Notes under the pieces: model-generated
Seen by the model: only the letters and a program-made list of their open reading frames with translations
The model's database searches: none
What the model was told of the DNA's origin: nothing
Source of the DNA: CAG-791 sp963655255
Lineage (GTDB): Bacteria > Bacillota > Clostridia > Lachnospirales > Lachnospiraceae
DNA: 64,000 nucleotides
NCBI GenBank assembly: GCA_963655255.1
Contig: CAVKEB010000006.1
Location: forward strand, 36,000-99,999
Reading direction: 5' to 3'
Made by a program: the position numbers and the translations under genes
Part shown: one piece after another, positions 1 to 6,811 of the stretch
How positions within the stretch are numbered: the first letter of the stretch is position 1
Layout of the letters: the number at the start of each line of letters is the position of its first letter

Positions 1-2
1 CT

Positions 3-194
3 TTTGCAGTATCACATTACGAGAGCGATGGAAGCGCTGGCGACGTTACATCAAAAGATATGTCACAGAACCAAAACGAACGTTCTTGCACTATTACTGG
101 AGAGGGAACTTTCACAATCAATACAGCCAGAGTGGCATTGAATACAACGTATAATGCAAGATATGTTTCTGGTACATATATCGTATTTTTCTAG
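3..194 (+). CDS. C-terminal end of a phage structural protein (partial)
   Basis: An open frame runs in from the left edge and stops at TAG 192-194. It gives 63 residues rich in Thr, Ser, Asn and Gly, ending in alternating polar and aromatic residues (TYNARYVSGTYIVFF). This composition is typical of the end of a tail fibre or baseplate protein, and the lysis genes follow, but no family is recognised. The start lies outside the window. The next gene's ribosome binding site (AAGGAGG) begins right after the stop, so the two are co-transcribed. Function is inferred from position only. Confidence 0.5.
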   Translation, partial: FAVSHYESDGSAGDVTSKDMSQNQNERSCTITGEGTFTINTARVALNTTYNARYVSGTYIVFF

Positions 195-206
195 AAGGAG
201 GCTTAT

Positions 207-543
207 ATGGCATTTTATCGTTGCGGGGGGCAGTAACAAGAAGCAAGAGGTAATTGTTGAGAAATTCGTATTAAGCGGAAACAATAACTATATTGCGGTA
301 TTCGATTTTGGAAAGTATTTCAGCTCGTATGATGAATTTTTAAAAAATACAGTAGTATCACTCTGCGGATCTGGAACGACTGGAAGCACGGTGCGGAATA
401 CCGGTGGATATCTTGTGTATAACGGAGAAGAACACCTTGTAGACGTGGCAAGAAAAAGCGTCACGGGGACAAGAATTCAGATTTCTCATTATCAGCAAGG
501 AGCCATTGGAAATATTTCAAACTTTATTCTGATTAAGCAATAA
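207..543 (+). CDS. Small phage protein with apparent frameshift in a G run
   Basis: A strong Shine-Dalgarno AAGGAGG (196-202) precedes ATG 207, which reads MAFYRCGG and then hits TAA at 234-236. The rest of the protein (SNKKQEVIVEKF onward, to TAA 541-543) is open in another frame. The break is at a run of six G (225-230): with five G the protein would read straight through for about 111 residues. The alternative ATG at 154 has no ribosome binding site and lies inside the upstream gene, so 207 is preferred. Either a one-base error, a recent mutation, or slippage in the G run. The product is probably a small structural or tail accessory protein; family not recognised. Confidence 0.55.
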
Positions 544-568
544 AGGAAAAATGAAGAGCAGCCGCGGA

Positions 569-802
569 TTACACCGTGGCTGTTTTCTTCCATTCAATAT
601 GAAGTTCACGTTTCTGCTGGGCACAATCGGTCAGATATAGGTTGATCAGTGTCTGATAAGGAATACCGGATTCTTCCGACTGATGTTTGAAATAATCAAT
701 CGTATCAGCATTGATATTTATGGTAATCTGCTTTTTGAGATTCTTGGTATAAGGATTCTTCCGGGCATTCGTGAAATCATATTCGTTTCTCATACATATC
801 AC
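569..802 (-). CDS. brnA: BrnA family antitoxin
   Basis: A 77-residue protein with the short basic N-terminus and C-terminal ribbon-helix-helix fold of BrnA: the stretch KKQITININADTIDYFKHQS is the beta strand and first helix, and GIPYQTLINLYLTDCA the second helix. In known systems BrnA neutralises the BrnT ribonuclease and, with it, represses the shared promoter. Its start overlaps the end of brnT by four bases (ATGA on the minus strand), giving translational coupling. It lies opposite to the surrounding prophage genes, as expected for an independent toxin-antitoxin cassette. Confidence 0.85.
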   Translation of the reverse strand: MICMRNEYDFTNARKNPYTKNLKKQITININADTIDYFKHQSEESGIPYQTLINLYLTDCAQQKRELHIEWKKTATV

Positions 803-1077
803 CTCCAGTATTGTTCGGATTCGGTAGAAGTCGCTTTTCTTGCGGAGATAATCCGAATGACGGAATCAGATTCGCAGTAGCAGTGGCAGACGATGAGGAG
901 CTTTCCGGAGCTGCTGTTTCCGAGAATAATGAAACGATCTTCCTCTATGGAATGATCTGGATCATCTATGACAAGAGCATTGTCATCATAGAACACGGAA
1001 GAAGCCTCTTCGAAGGAAATTCCGTGTTTCTTTTTGTTTATGGAGTTTTTGTTTTCATCCCACTCGAAACGAATCAT
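799..1077 (-). CDS. brnT: BrnT family ribonuclease toxin
   Basis: The 92-residue product begins MIRFEWDENKNSINKKKHGI and contains the family's FEWDxxK..N..KHGISFEEA signature, followed by IEEDRFIILGNSSSGKLLIV and the RIISARKAT motif near the end. BrnT is a RelE-fold toxin that degrades RNA and halts growth. A second ATG lies two codons upstream (1083), but the -10 box is only six bases before it. Transcription would start at or after 1083, so 1077 is the better start and the message would be nearly leaderless. No Shine-Dalgarno is visible. Followed directly by brnA. Confidence 0.85.
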   Translation of the reverse strand: MIRFEWDENKNSINKKKHGISFEEASSVFYDDNALVIDDPDHSIEEDRFIILGNSSSGKLLIVCHCYCESDSVIRIISARKATSTESEQYWR

Positions 1078-1080
1078 GTT

Positions 1081-1117
1081 CATAATTACATTATAATTAT
1101 GAGTGAAAGTTGGTCAA
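1081..1117 (-). promoter_or_regulatory. brnTA promoter with overlapping palindrome
   Basis: On the minus strand there is TTGACC (1117-1112), a 16-base spacer and a perfect TATAAT (1095-1090). The -10 lies inside a perfect palindrome, CATAATTA-N5-TAATTATG (1081-1101). BrnA or the BrnTA complex is known to autorepress in other species, so the palindrome is a likely operator (inference). Confidence 0.7.
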
Positions 1118-1145
1118 GTGCGCGATGGGGAAAGGTCAATCAAAA

Positions 1146-1520
1146 ATGAATACAGTAATAACAGTAGTACTGGGCATCTTCGGCTCCGGGACCTTCTGCA
1201 GCCTGCTTACGCTGGGATTAAATCGGCACTGGCAGCAGAAGGACAGTAAGGCCGCAAGATCTACGGCAGAGAGCAGGATGATCCTCGGCTTGGGACACGA
1301 CAAGATCCTGTATCTCACAGATCGCTTCGTGAAACGGGGAGCGATTACGCTGAAGGAAAAGCGGAACCTGGAATATCTCTATGTTCCATATAGGGACATG
1401 CTTGGGAACGGCGATTGCAAAATCGGATATGATGCCTGCCAGAAGCTCCGGATTGCTTCGGAAGATGAAGCGGAGGTTCTGGACTGGGAAATCCGTAAGA
1501 AGAACGGCGAGGCATCATGA
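1146..1520 (+). CDS. Phage membrane-anchored hypothetical protein
   Basis: The 124-residue product has one N-terminal membrane segment (residues 3-22, NTVITVVLGIFGSGTFCSLL), then a charged cytoplasmic part with HDKILYLTDRFVKRGAITLKE. The last part, EYLYVPYRDMLGNGDCKIGYD, resembles small proteins found before holins in Clostridia prophages. The start at 1146 is preferred over 1110 because GGGGAAAGG lies just upstream and the membrane segment then begins at the N-terminus. The stop overlaps the next ATG by four bases. Probably part of the lysis block; precise function unknown. Confidence 0.6.
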   Translation: MNTVITVVLGIFGSGTFCSLLTLGLNRHWQQKDSKAARSTAESRMILGLGHDKILYLTDRFVKRGAITLKEKRNLEYLYVPYRDMLGNGDCKIGYDACQKLRIASEDEAEVLDWEIRKKNGEAS

Positions 1521-1810
1521 AAAACAAAATATGCGGTACGGATATCGTCCTTGCGCTGATCGGCGTGGGGACGATTCTTTTTATCCGAAAGGTCTTTGAG
1601 GTCTTTGCTCTGACCGGAATGGAGCCGGATGCTCTGGTGACGGGGTTCTTTGCGTTTGCCACGGCGGAGGCGGCCATCTGCTGGCGGATCCATACGGACA
1701 AGAAAAAACGGCAGAGCAGGGCGGAGACTGCGGACGAGCTGGATCTGGATATTGAAGCGGATCCGAATGAATACGATGAAAGAAATGAGGAAAGGAACGG
1801 TGAAGGGTAA
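1517..1810 (+). CDS. Small phage membrane protein, lysis block
   Basis: A 97-residue protein with two predicted membrane segments (about residues 8-29 and 38-58), a short KKKRQSR basic patch, and a very acidic tail (ADELDLDIEADPNEYDERNEE). It overlaps both neighbours by a few bases, so the three genes are translationally coupled. Size, two-helix topology and position before a recognisable holin and endolysin suggest a holin-like or accessory lysis protein. The family is not recognised with certainty. Confidence 0.55.
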   Translation: MKNKICGTDIVLALIGVGTILFIRKVFEVFALTGMEPDALVTGFFAFATAEAAICWRIHTDKKKRQSRAETADELDLDIEADPNEYDERNEERNGEG

Positions 1811-2154
1811 TGAGTGAAAATACATTTCGAATTGTGGAGCTTGCGGTCCGGCTGATTGTCGGCCTGCTTGCGGTTTATGTGATTCCGGTAGTGTCGAGGG
1901 CCATCAGGCAGAAGCTGGCGCAGAGCGAAGTCGGAAAAGCCGTCCTTGCGGCGCAGCAGACGCTGTGGGAGAAGTCCGGTCAGGAGCGGAAAGAGTTCGC
2001 AATGAAGGCCGCGCGGGCGGCTCTGGATGAATTGCATATCAGTATGTCAGATGAGCAGCTCTCTTTATTGATTGAAGCAGCAGTGCAGGAGATGCACATC
2101 AGCAAAGGTGATTATCCGGAGGACAAGAGCGATGACAACACAGCAGGTAATTGA
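1810..2154 (+). CDS. Phage holin, LL-H (superfamily 6) type
   Basis: A 114-residue protein with one N-terminal membrane segment (residues 6-28, IVELAVRLIVGLLAVYVIPV). A long amphipathic helical tail follows, with QSEVGKAVLAAQQTLWEKSG and LSLLIEAAVQEMH, the pattern of phage LL-H type holins. Such holins oligomerise in the membrane and release the endolysin. It overlaps the upstream gene by one base and the endolysin by 23 bases, a compact lysis cassette. Confidence 0.75.
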   Translation: MSENTFRIVELAVRLIVGLLAVYVIPVVSRAIRQKLAQSEVGKAVLAAQQTLWEKSGQERKEFAMKAARAALDELHISMSDEQLSLLIEAAVQEMHISKGDYPEDKSDDNTAGN

Positions 2155-2848
2155 AAAAGCAGTCACATGGGCGGTGCAGACCGCGCAGGATCCGGCGCAT
2201 GGCTACGATCAGACGCACCGGTGGGGGCCGGACTATGACTGCAGCGCCTTCCTTATTACAGCCTGGCAGCAGGCGGGTGTAGGCGTGAAGACAGCAGGAG
2301 CGACATATACCGGCAACATGCTTCCGGCTTTCCTGCAATGCGGCTTTGAAGACATTACCGCAGAGGTAAATCTGAACACCGGTGCGGGACTGCGGCGCGG
2401 CGATGTTCTTTTGAACACGCAGCATCACACTGCGATGAGCATTGGGAACGGTCAGATCGTCCATGCGAGCATCAACGAGAAGGGGACGGCAACCGGTGGC
2501 AGGACCGGAGACCAGACCGGGCGTGAAATCTGCGTGAGGAACTACTACAAGTACCCGAAGGGATGGAACAAGGTCCTTCGGTATGTCGGATCCGGGGCGA
2601 AGCCGGAAAAGAAGGCAGACAGCCAGACAGGAGGTGCGGTCGTGAAACAGTATGCGGGAGTGGTCAGTGTCAGCTCATATCTCAACGTTCGGACCGGTGC
2701 GGGAACACAGTATCCGGTTGCCAAAATCGGCGGAGTAGATTTTCGCCTGCCGGACGGAATGGTAGTGTCCATCGAAGCGGAACAGGAAGGATGGGGAAAA
2801 CTCACCGGCGTAGCCGGATGGGTGAGCCTGACCTATATCAGGAAGTAA
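2132..2848 (+). CDS. Endolysin: NlpC/P60 peptidase with SH3 domain
   Basis: A 239-residue cell-wall hydrolase. The N-terminal domain (about 1-150) has the catalytic Cys in YDCSAFLITAW (Cys37), and the His region QHHTAMSIGNGQIVHAS, as in NlpC/P60-like amidase or endopeptidase domains. After a linker rich in Lys, Ala and Gln, the C-terminal SH3-type domain (about 175-239) starts SSYLNVRTGAGTQYPV and ends GWVSLTYIRK, a wall-binding module. Start 2132 is preferred over 2072 because GGAGGACAAGAG precedes it and upstream residues do not fit the domain. It cleaves peptidoglycan at the end of the lytic cycle. Confidence 0.85.
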   Translation: MTTQQVIEKAVTWAVQTAQDPAHGYDQTHRWGPDYDCSAFLITAWQQAGVGVKTAGATYTGNMLPAFLQCGFEDITAEVNLNTGAGLRRGDVLLNTQHHTAMSIGNGQIVHASINEKGTATGGRTGDQTGREICVRNYYKYPKGWNKVLRYVGSGAKPEKKADSQTGGAVVKQYAGVVSVSSYLNVRTGAGTQYPVAKIGGVDFRLPDGMVVSIEAEQEGWGKLTGVAGWVSLTYIRK

Positions 2849-2875
2849 ATTGCGCTGGCGCAATCGGGAGGAAAA

Positions 2876-2977
2876 ATGGGAGCAATCGTAACAGCGGCGG
2901 TGGCCGTCGTACTTGGGAGCCTGTGGCTGATCGGCATGGTCGTCCTTGTGGCAGCAGGCAGCATGATGCTGGATTGA
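2876..2977 (+). CDS. Small phage membrane peptide (33 aa)
   Basis: ATG 2876 follows a good GGGAGGAAAA ribosome binding site and opens a 33-residue peptide that is almost wholly hydrophobic (TAAVAVVLGSLWLIGMVVLV core) with no charged residue except the last Asp. It ends 26 bases before a terminator hairpin and would be the last gene of the lysis transcript. It may be an accessory holin or antiholin; this rests only on size, hydrophobicity and place. Confidence 0.5.
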   Translation: MGAIVTAAVAVVLGSLWLIGMVVLVAAGSMMLD

Positions 2978-3003
2978 GTATAGAAAAGCAGAAGTGATTT
3001 AAT

Positions 3004-3036
3004 TGGGCCGTCGCCTTCGGGTGGCGGTCTTTTTTA
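3004..3036 (+). terminator. Terminator of the prophage lysis transcript
   Basis: GGGCCGTCGCC-TTCG-GGTGGCGGTC followed by TTTTTT: a stem with G-U pairs closed by a TTCG loop and a T run, directly after the last lysis-block peptide. Confidence 0.8.
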
Positions 3037-3054
3037 ATTTTGCGAAGAATAATG

Positions 3055-3083
3055 TTGACATGGGGTGCACCATATGATATTAT
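3055..3083 (+). promoter_or_regulatory. Promoter of the small-protein operon
   Basis: A consensus TTGACA (3055-3060), 17-base spacer and TATTAT (3078-3083) sit between the lysis terminator and a run of four tiny genes, so these genes have their own transcript. AGGAAGGAGGTG (3100-3111) is the first ribosome binding site. Confidence 0.75.
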
Positions 3084-3116
3084 AATTTCAGGTCAAGAAA
3101 GGAAGGAGGTGATGAA

Positions 3117-3236
3117 ATGAAAAAGAGGAAGAAAAAGAAAAACGATAGCAAGAAGCTTCTGTCCGGGATTCTTCTTGCTACCGCAATTCTTAATCTTCTT
3201 CAGGCCGCAATTGAACTTGTCAAGGCTCTGAAGTAG
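3117..3236 (+). CDS. Lysine-rich small membrane peptide (39 aa)
   Basis: ATG 3117, just after a near-perfect AGGAAGGAGGTGATGAA leader, gives 39 residues: a block of Lys and Arg (MKKRKKKKNDSKK), then one amphipathic to hydrophobic helix (LLSGILLATAILNLLQAAIE). Basic head plus a single helix is the form of type I toxins and small phage membrane peptides. No family is recognised. The last 11 bases are the left arm of a perfect inverted repeat with the spacer that follows. Confidence 0.55.
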   Translation: MKKRKKKKNDSKKLLSGILLATAILNLLQAAIELVKALK

Positions 3237-3271
3237 TAAGGCGGGGGCGAAAGCCCCTGTCTACTTCAGAG
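3226..3271 (+). repeat. Composite hairpin spanning a stop codon
   Basis: CTCTGAAGTAG (3226-3236, including the stop codon) pairs perfectly with CTACTTCAGAG (3261-3271), and a GGGGC-GAAA-GCCCC hairpin (3244-3257) sits in the loop. There is no T run, so it is not a standard terminator. It could protect the upstream message or uncouple translation of the two small genes. Confidence 0.7.
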
Positions 3272-3296
3272 TATACCAGAGAAAGGAGAAAATACA

Positions 3297-3389
3297 ATGA
3301 AGTATGTTGAAATCACATTGAGCTTGGCGCAGATAGTATTGTCGTTGGTAACGATCGTGATAGCAATAAAAATTTTAAAAAAGAGGTGA
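3297..3389 (+). CDS. Small membrane peptide (30 aa)
   Basis: AAAGGAG (3281-3287) precedes ATG 3297. The 30-residue product is a single membrane helix (ITLSLAQIVLSLVTIVIAIK) ending KILKKR. Length, one helix and basic tail resemble the holin-like small toxins of Firmicutes. It ends seven bases before the next gene, so they share a transcript. Toxicity is not shown by the sequence. Confidence 0.5.
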   Translation: MKYVEITLSLAQIVLSLVTIVIAIKILKKR

Positions 3390-3395
3390 GATGTT

Positions 3396-3590
3396 ATGCC
3401 GGTAGGAAGCCCTAAAAAGAGCACACTGAGAACCAAAAAGTATCAGGAAAAGGTTGGCTATATCGCAAAGAGCTTCAAACTGAAAAAAGATATCACGGAC
3501 CGCTTTGCGGATGCCTGCCGGGAGCGTGGCGAGAGCCAGGCCGCAGTTATCACGAGGCTGATGGAAGGCTATATTGCCGAAGAAAAATGA
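3396..3590 (+). CDS. Small ribbon-helix-helix-like protein
   Basis: A 64-residue basic protein: a Lys-rich start (SPKKSTLRTKKYQEKVGYIA), then SFKLKKDITDRFADACRERG and ESQAAVITRLMEGYI. This is the beta-strand/helix/helix order of Arc/MetJ-type DNA-binding proteins. GAGGTGAGATGTT gives the ribosome binding site. It is the third of four tiny genes on one transcript and could be its regulator. The last four bases overlap the next start (ATGA). Confidence 0.6.
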   Translation: MPVGSPKKSTLRTKKYQEKVGYIAKSFKLKKDITDRFADACRERGESQAAVITRLMEGYIAEEK

Positions 3591-3694
3591 ACCAGTTCCT
3601 ACTTATTAAATACATCTGTGTCGAAGTGTTTGCAGGTATCAAAGAGCCTGCACCGGCAGCACCGGCACAGGGCGGCGCAGGAATGGGATACTAA
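3587..3694 (+). CDS. Tiny hypothetical protein (35 aa)
   Basis: ATG 3587 overlaps the previous stop (ATGA). The 35-residue product begins MNQFLLIKYICVEVFAGI and ends with a flexible tail (KEPAPAAPAQGGAGMGY). The coupled start supports translation. No family recognised. It is the last gene before the terminator at 3748. Confidence 0.45.
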   Translation: MNQFLLIKYICVEVFAGIKEPAPAAPAQGGAGMGY

Positions 3695-3747
3695 AAAAGC
3701 CCGAAAATATCAAAAGGGGTCTTGCGTCAGCGTAAGACCATAAGAAA

Positions 3748-3784
3748 AGAGGAGACGGATCACACCGTCCCCTCTTTTTTTTTT
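3748..3784 (+). terminator. Strong terminator at the prophage edge
   Basis: AGAGGAGACGG-ATCACA-CCGTCCCCTCT followed by a run of ten T. It closes the small-protein operon. Chromosomal housekeeping genes start directly after it, so the prophage border probably lies close by; no attachment repeat is recognisable. Confidence 0.85.
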
Positions 3785-3873
3785 ACGCCGTAGAGGATCG
3801 GACGTTATCTGATATTATAGCATCTGCAGGTGAACCTGCCGGCCGCAGGGAGCCACCGCCCATCCAACAAATG

Positions 3874-3903
3874 TTGTGCGACCCTTGGAGCTTGTGATAG
3901 AAT
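3874..3903 (+). promoter_or_regulatory. Probable rel promoter
   Basis: TTGTGC (3874-3879), 18-base spacer, TAGAAT (3898-3903). It lies downstream of the in-frame GTG at 3830, which argues for the later ATG at 3953 as the real start of Rel. Confidence 0.5.
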
Positions 3904-3952
3904 CGTCTTTAATTATGGGGCAGTCTTGGGTACAGGAGCATTTGGAACGGAA

Positions 3953-6454
3953 ATGGATGATTCTGTTAAAACACAGGAAACGAACATCAAATTGACGGAG
4001 CAGCCTGCGAAGGATGAGGCAGAAGCGGCTTCTGCCTGTAAGGCAGCGGTGAAACCTGCCGGGCAGAGCGGAGCAGACATGCCTTCGGAGAAATCCGGCA
4101 GTATTTTCCGTGAGCGGGAACGCATCGGAAAATCGGAACAGCGTCCGGACGAACCGATTGTGGGTAGTGAAAAGCCCGCCGGCTTTGATAACGGAACCAT
4201 TGAGAAGATCAATGAATTCTTAAGTCCCGATGAATTGTATCAGGACCTTCTCGTTCGCGTGCGCAAATATCATCCGAGCGATGATATTTCCATGATTGAG
4301 AAGGCCTATCACCTTGCGCGGGTGGCCCATGAGGGACAGAAGCGCAAGAGCGGAGAACCCTACATCATCCATCCGCTGGATGTGGCCATCATTCTGGCCG
4401 ACCTGGAAATGGATCAGGAAACCATTGCGGCAGGACTGCTGCATGACGTGGTGGAGGATACCATTTACACCAAGGAAGAAATCGAGAAGGAATTCGGAAC
4501 GGACGTCGCCAATCTGGTGGACGGCGTGACGAAGCTGAAGAAAATCAAGCTCTCCGGGGATTATGCGGATAAGACCCAGGCGCAGCAGGAGATGCAGGCG
4601 GAGAACCTGCGCAAGATGTTCCTCGCGATGGTCAAGGACATCCGCGTGATCCTGATCAAACTGGCGGACCGCCTCCACAATATGCGGACGCTCCAGTACC
4701 AGCCGCCGGAGAAGCAGAAGCGCATCGCGCAGGAGACCATTGATATTTATTCGCCGATTGCCTCGCGTCTTGGCATCAGCAAGATCAAGGTCGAACTGGA
4801 CGATCTGTCGCTGCGCTATCTGAAACCGGAAATTTACAGAGATCTTGTGCAGAAGGTCAATGAGCGCAAGATGGAACGCGAGCAGTACGTCGAAGAGATT
4901 GCCACCAATGTCGCGAAGGCCATGAAGGAGTCCGGCATTGAGGCGAGAGTTGACGGCCGAGTCAAGCATTTTTTCAGTATTTACAAGAAAATGGTGAATC
5001 ACCACAAGTCGCTGGATGAGATTTATGATCTCTTCGCGGTCCGCATCATTGTCAACACGGTGAAGGACTGCTACGCGGCGCTCGGCGTGATTCATGAGAT
5101 GTATAAGCCGATTCCGGGCCGCTTCAAGGATTACATCGCGATGCCCAAGGCGAACGGCTACCAGTCGCTTCACACCACGCTGATCGGCAAGACCGGCCAG
5201 CCGTTCGAGATTCAGATCCGCACCTTTGAGATGCACCGCGAGGCGGAATACGGTATCGCGGCGCACTGGAAATACAAGGTTGCCAGTGATGGCAGGAAGG
5301 TGGACGAATCCGAACAGGAGAAGCTCATCTGGCTGCGCCAGATTCTGGAATGGCAGCAGTCCATGTCGGACAACAAGGAATTCATGCAGCTCTTGAAGAG
5401 CGACCTGGACCTGTTTTCCGACAGCGTGTACTGTTTTACCCCGAACGGCGAGGTCAAGAACCTTCCGGCGGGATCCACCCCGATTGATTTTGCCTACTCC
5501 ATTCACTCGGCAGTTGGCAACAAGATGGTGGGCGCGCGGGTCAACGGCAAGCTCGTCAACATTGATTATCAGATTCAGAACGGTGACCGCATCGAGGTGA
5601 TGACCTCGCAGAATTCGCGCGGGCCGAGTCTGGACTGGCTGAGCATCTGCAAGAGCGCCTCGGCGAAGAACAAGATCAACCAGTGGTTCAAGAAGAACCA
5701 GAAGGAAGAGAACATTGTCCGCGGACGCGATGCGTTCGATGGCTACTGTAGGACCAAAGGTCTGAAGGAGGAGCTGCTCCTCAAGCCGGAGTACATGAAT
5801 GCCGTTCTGAAAAAATACGGCTTCCGGGAGTGGGATGCGGTTCTTGCGGCCATCGGACACGGCGGACTCAAGGAAGGCCAGGTCGCCAACAAGCTGGTTG
5901 AGCTCTATGAGAAGGACCACCTGGCGCATCTCACGGATGAGGAGATTCTCCGGCAGGTGGAGGACAACGCGGCATCCCAGCAGCCCAGAGGCCGGCGGGG
6001 CTCCGGCATCACGGTCAAGGGCATTCACGATGTGGCCGTACATTTCGGGCGCTGCTGCAATCCGGTGCCGGGCGATGAAATTGTGGGATATGTCACGAGG
6101 GGACGCGGCGTGACCATTCACCGGACGGACTGCATCAATATGATGAATCTTCCGGAGATCGACCGGGCGAGGCTCATTGACGCGGACTGGGAGAACGGCG
6201 CACAGACCGTGGAGGACAGCGCGTTTGAGGCGGAAATCAATCTGTACGCAACGGACCGCGCGGGACTTCTTTCCGATGTCTCGAAGGCATTCACGGAGCG
6301 CAACATCTCCATTATCGGTGTGAACACGAGAACGAATAAGCAGGGCTTTGCCACGATGAACGTGACATTCCGTGTCAGCGGAAAGGCGGAACTGTCGGCG
6401 ATCGTTGAGAAGCTTCGACAGATTCCGAATGTCATTGACATCAAGCGGGCCTGA
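3953..6454 (+). CDS. rel: Bifunctional (p)ppGpp synthetase/hydrolase
   Basis: An 833-residue Rel/SpoT protein that makes and degrades the stringent-response alarmone (p)ppGpp. Domains in order: an N-terminal tail; HD hydrolase with GEPYIIHPLDVA and the catalytic LLHDVVEDT (about residue 163), so hydrolase activity should be intact; synthetase domain with RFKDYIAMPKANGYQSLHTT (about 390); TGS domain (VYCFTPNGEVKNLPAGSTPI, about 490); zinc-finger region with CCNPVPGDEIVGY; C-terminal ACT domain (about 760-833). The frame is open upstream to GTG 3830, but those residues (CATLGACDRIVFNYG) fit nothing and cover the promoter. The first 100 residues are variable and acidic. Transcribed alone. Confidence 0.95.
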   Translation: MDDSVKTQETNIKLTEQPAKDEAEAASACKAAVKPAGQSGADMPSEKSGSIFRERERIGKSEQRPDEPIVGSEKPAGFDNGTIEKINEFLSPDELYQDLLVRVRKYHPSDDISMIEKAYHLARVAHEGQKRKSGEPYIIHPLDVAIILADLEMDQETIAAGLLHDVVEDTIYTKEEIEKEFGTDVANLVDGVTKLKKIKLSGDYADKTQAQQEMQAENLRKMFLAMVKDIRVILIKLADRLHNMRTLQYQPPEKQKRIAQETIDIYSPIASRLGISKIKVELDDLSLRYLKPEIYRDLVQKVNERKMEREQYVEEIATNVAKAMKESGIEARVDGRVKHFFSIYKKMVNHHKSLDEIYDLFAVRIIVNTVKDCYAALGVIHEMYKPIPGRFKDYIAMPKANGYQSLHTTLIGKTGQPFEIQIRTFEMHREAEYGIAAHWKYKVASDGRKVDESEQEKLIWLRQILEWQQSMSDNKEFMQLLKSDLDLFSDSVYCFTPNGEVKNLPAGSTPIDFAYSIHSAVGNKMVGARVNGKLVNIDYQIQNGDRIEVMTSQNSRGPSLDWLSICKSASAKNKINQWFKKNQKEENIVRGRDAFDGYCRTKGLKEELLLKPEYMNAVLKKYGFREWDAVLAAIGHGGLKEGQVANKLVELYEKDHLAHLTDEEILRQVEDNAASQQPRGRRGSGITVKGIHDVAVHFGRCCNPVPGDEIVGYVTRGRGVTIHRTDCINMMNLPEIDRARLIDADWENGAQTVEDSAFEAEINLYATDRAGLLSDVSKAFTERNISIIGVNTRTNKQGFATMNVTFRVSGKAELSAIVEKLRQIPNVIDIKRA

Positions 6455-6542
6455 CGGGCAGAAGGAAAGCGGAACGGGCGCTGGCCGGTCTTTTGCACTG
6501 GAGGCCGGGCGGGGATTTCAGGTGGGAATCCGACACAGTATC

Positions 6543-6572
6543 AGGGGAAGGCGGCACAAGCCATCTTCCCCT
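6543..6572 (+). terminator. Hairpin after rel
   Basis: AGGGGAAG-GC-GGC-ACAA-GCC-AT-CTTCCCCT forms a strong stem about 90 bases after the rel stop, but only a weak ATTTAT follows. Possible terminator. The 357-base gap 6455-6811 otherwise holds a decayed and an intact copy of the three-hairpin repeat, described separately. Confidence 0.5.
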
Positions 6573-6670
6573 CAATTTATAGTTACGGCTTCGTGGAGAT
6601 GTATTCGAAATGATGTGAATAAAGCGGCGGAAACTTTGGACGATGCGCAGCCGGAGACAGGGCGGGAGGA

Positions 6671-6698
6671 CCGCGGTTTCGCATCAGTGAGGTATAAA
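6671..6698 (+). repeat. Degenerate end of a three-hairpin repeat
   Basis: CGCGGTTTCGCATCAGTGAGGTATAAA matches the last 28 bases of the intact copy that follows (CGCGGATTTTGCC.CAGCGAGGTATAA) with one gap and a few changes. It abuts the intact copy, so two units once lay in tandem here. Confidence 0.7.
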
Positions 6699-6811
6699 GT
6701 TTGAACGTGACATTGATATGTCACGTTCAAACAGCAGCATCGGTGCAGATGCACCGGCTGCCACATTCGGCAAAACCGCCTTCGCGGATTTTGCCTCAGC
6801 GAGGTATAAGA
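6699..6811 (+). repeat. Three-hairpin repeat, copy 1
   Basis: Hairpin A: GTTTGAACGTGACAT-TGAT-ATGTCACGTTCAAAC (6699-6732, 15-bp perfect stem). Hairpin B: GCAGC-AT-CGGTGC-AGAT-GCACCG-GCTGC (6734-6761). Hairpin C: GGCAAAACCGC-CTTC-GCGGATTTTGCC (6769-6795). The tail CAGCGAGGTATAAG carries the Shine-Dalgarno (GAGGT, 6801-6805) of the hydrolase gene at 6812. See copies at 19915, 40289, 57022 and 63886. Confidence 0.9.

Noticed and set aside
3830..3952. GTG 3830 as the start of Rel
   Set aside because: It extends over the likely promoter, lacks a ribosome binding site and adds residues unlike Rel proteins.
3785..3952. Prophage attachment site or tRNA at the right prophage edge
   Set aside because: No tRNA and no direct repeat with sequence inside the window; the left end is outside, so the site cannot be defined.
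4220..6121. Long open frame opposite rel
   Set aside because: A 633-codon minus-strand frame is a shadow of the rel codon pattern: no start signal and no family features.
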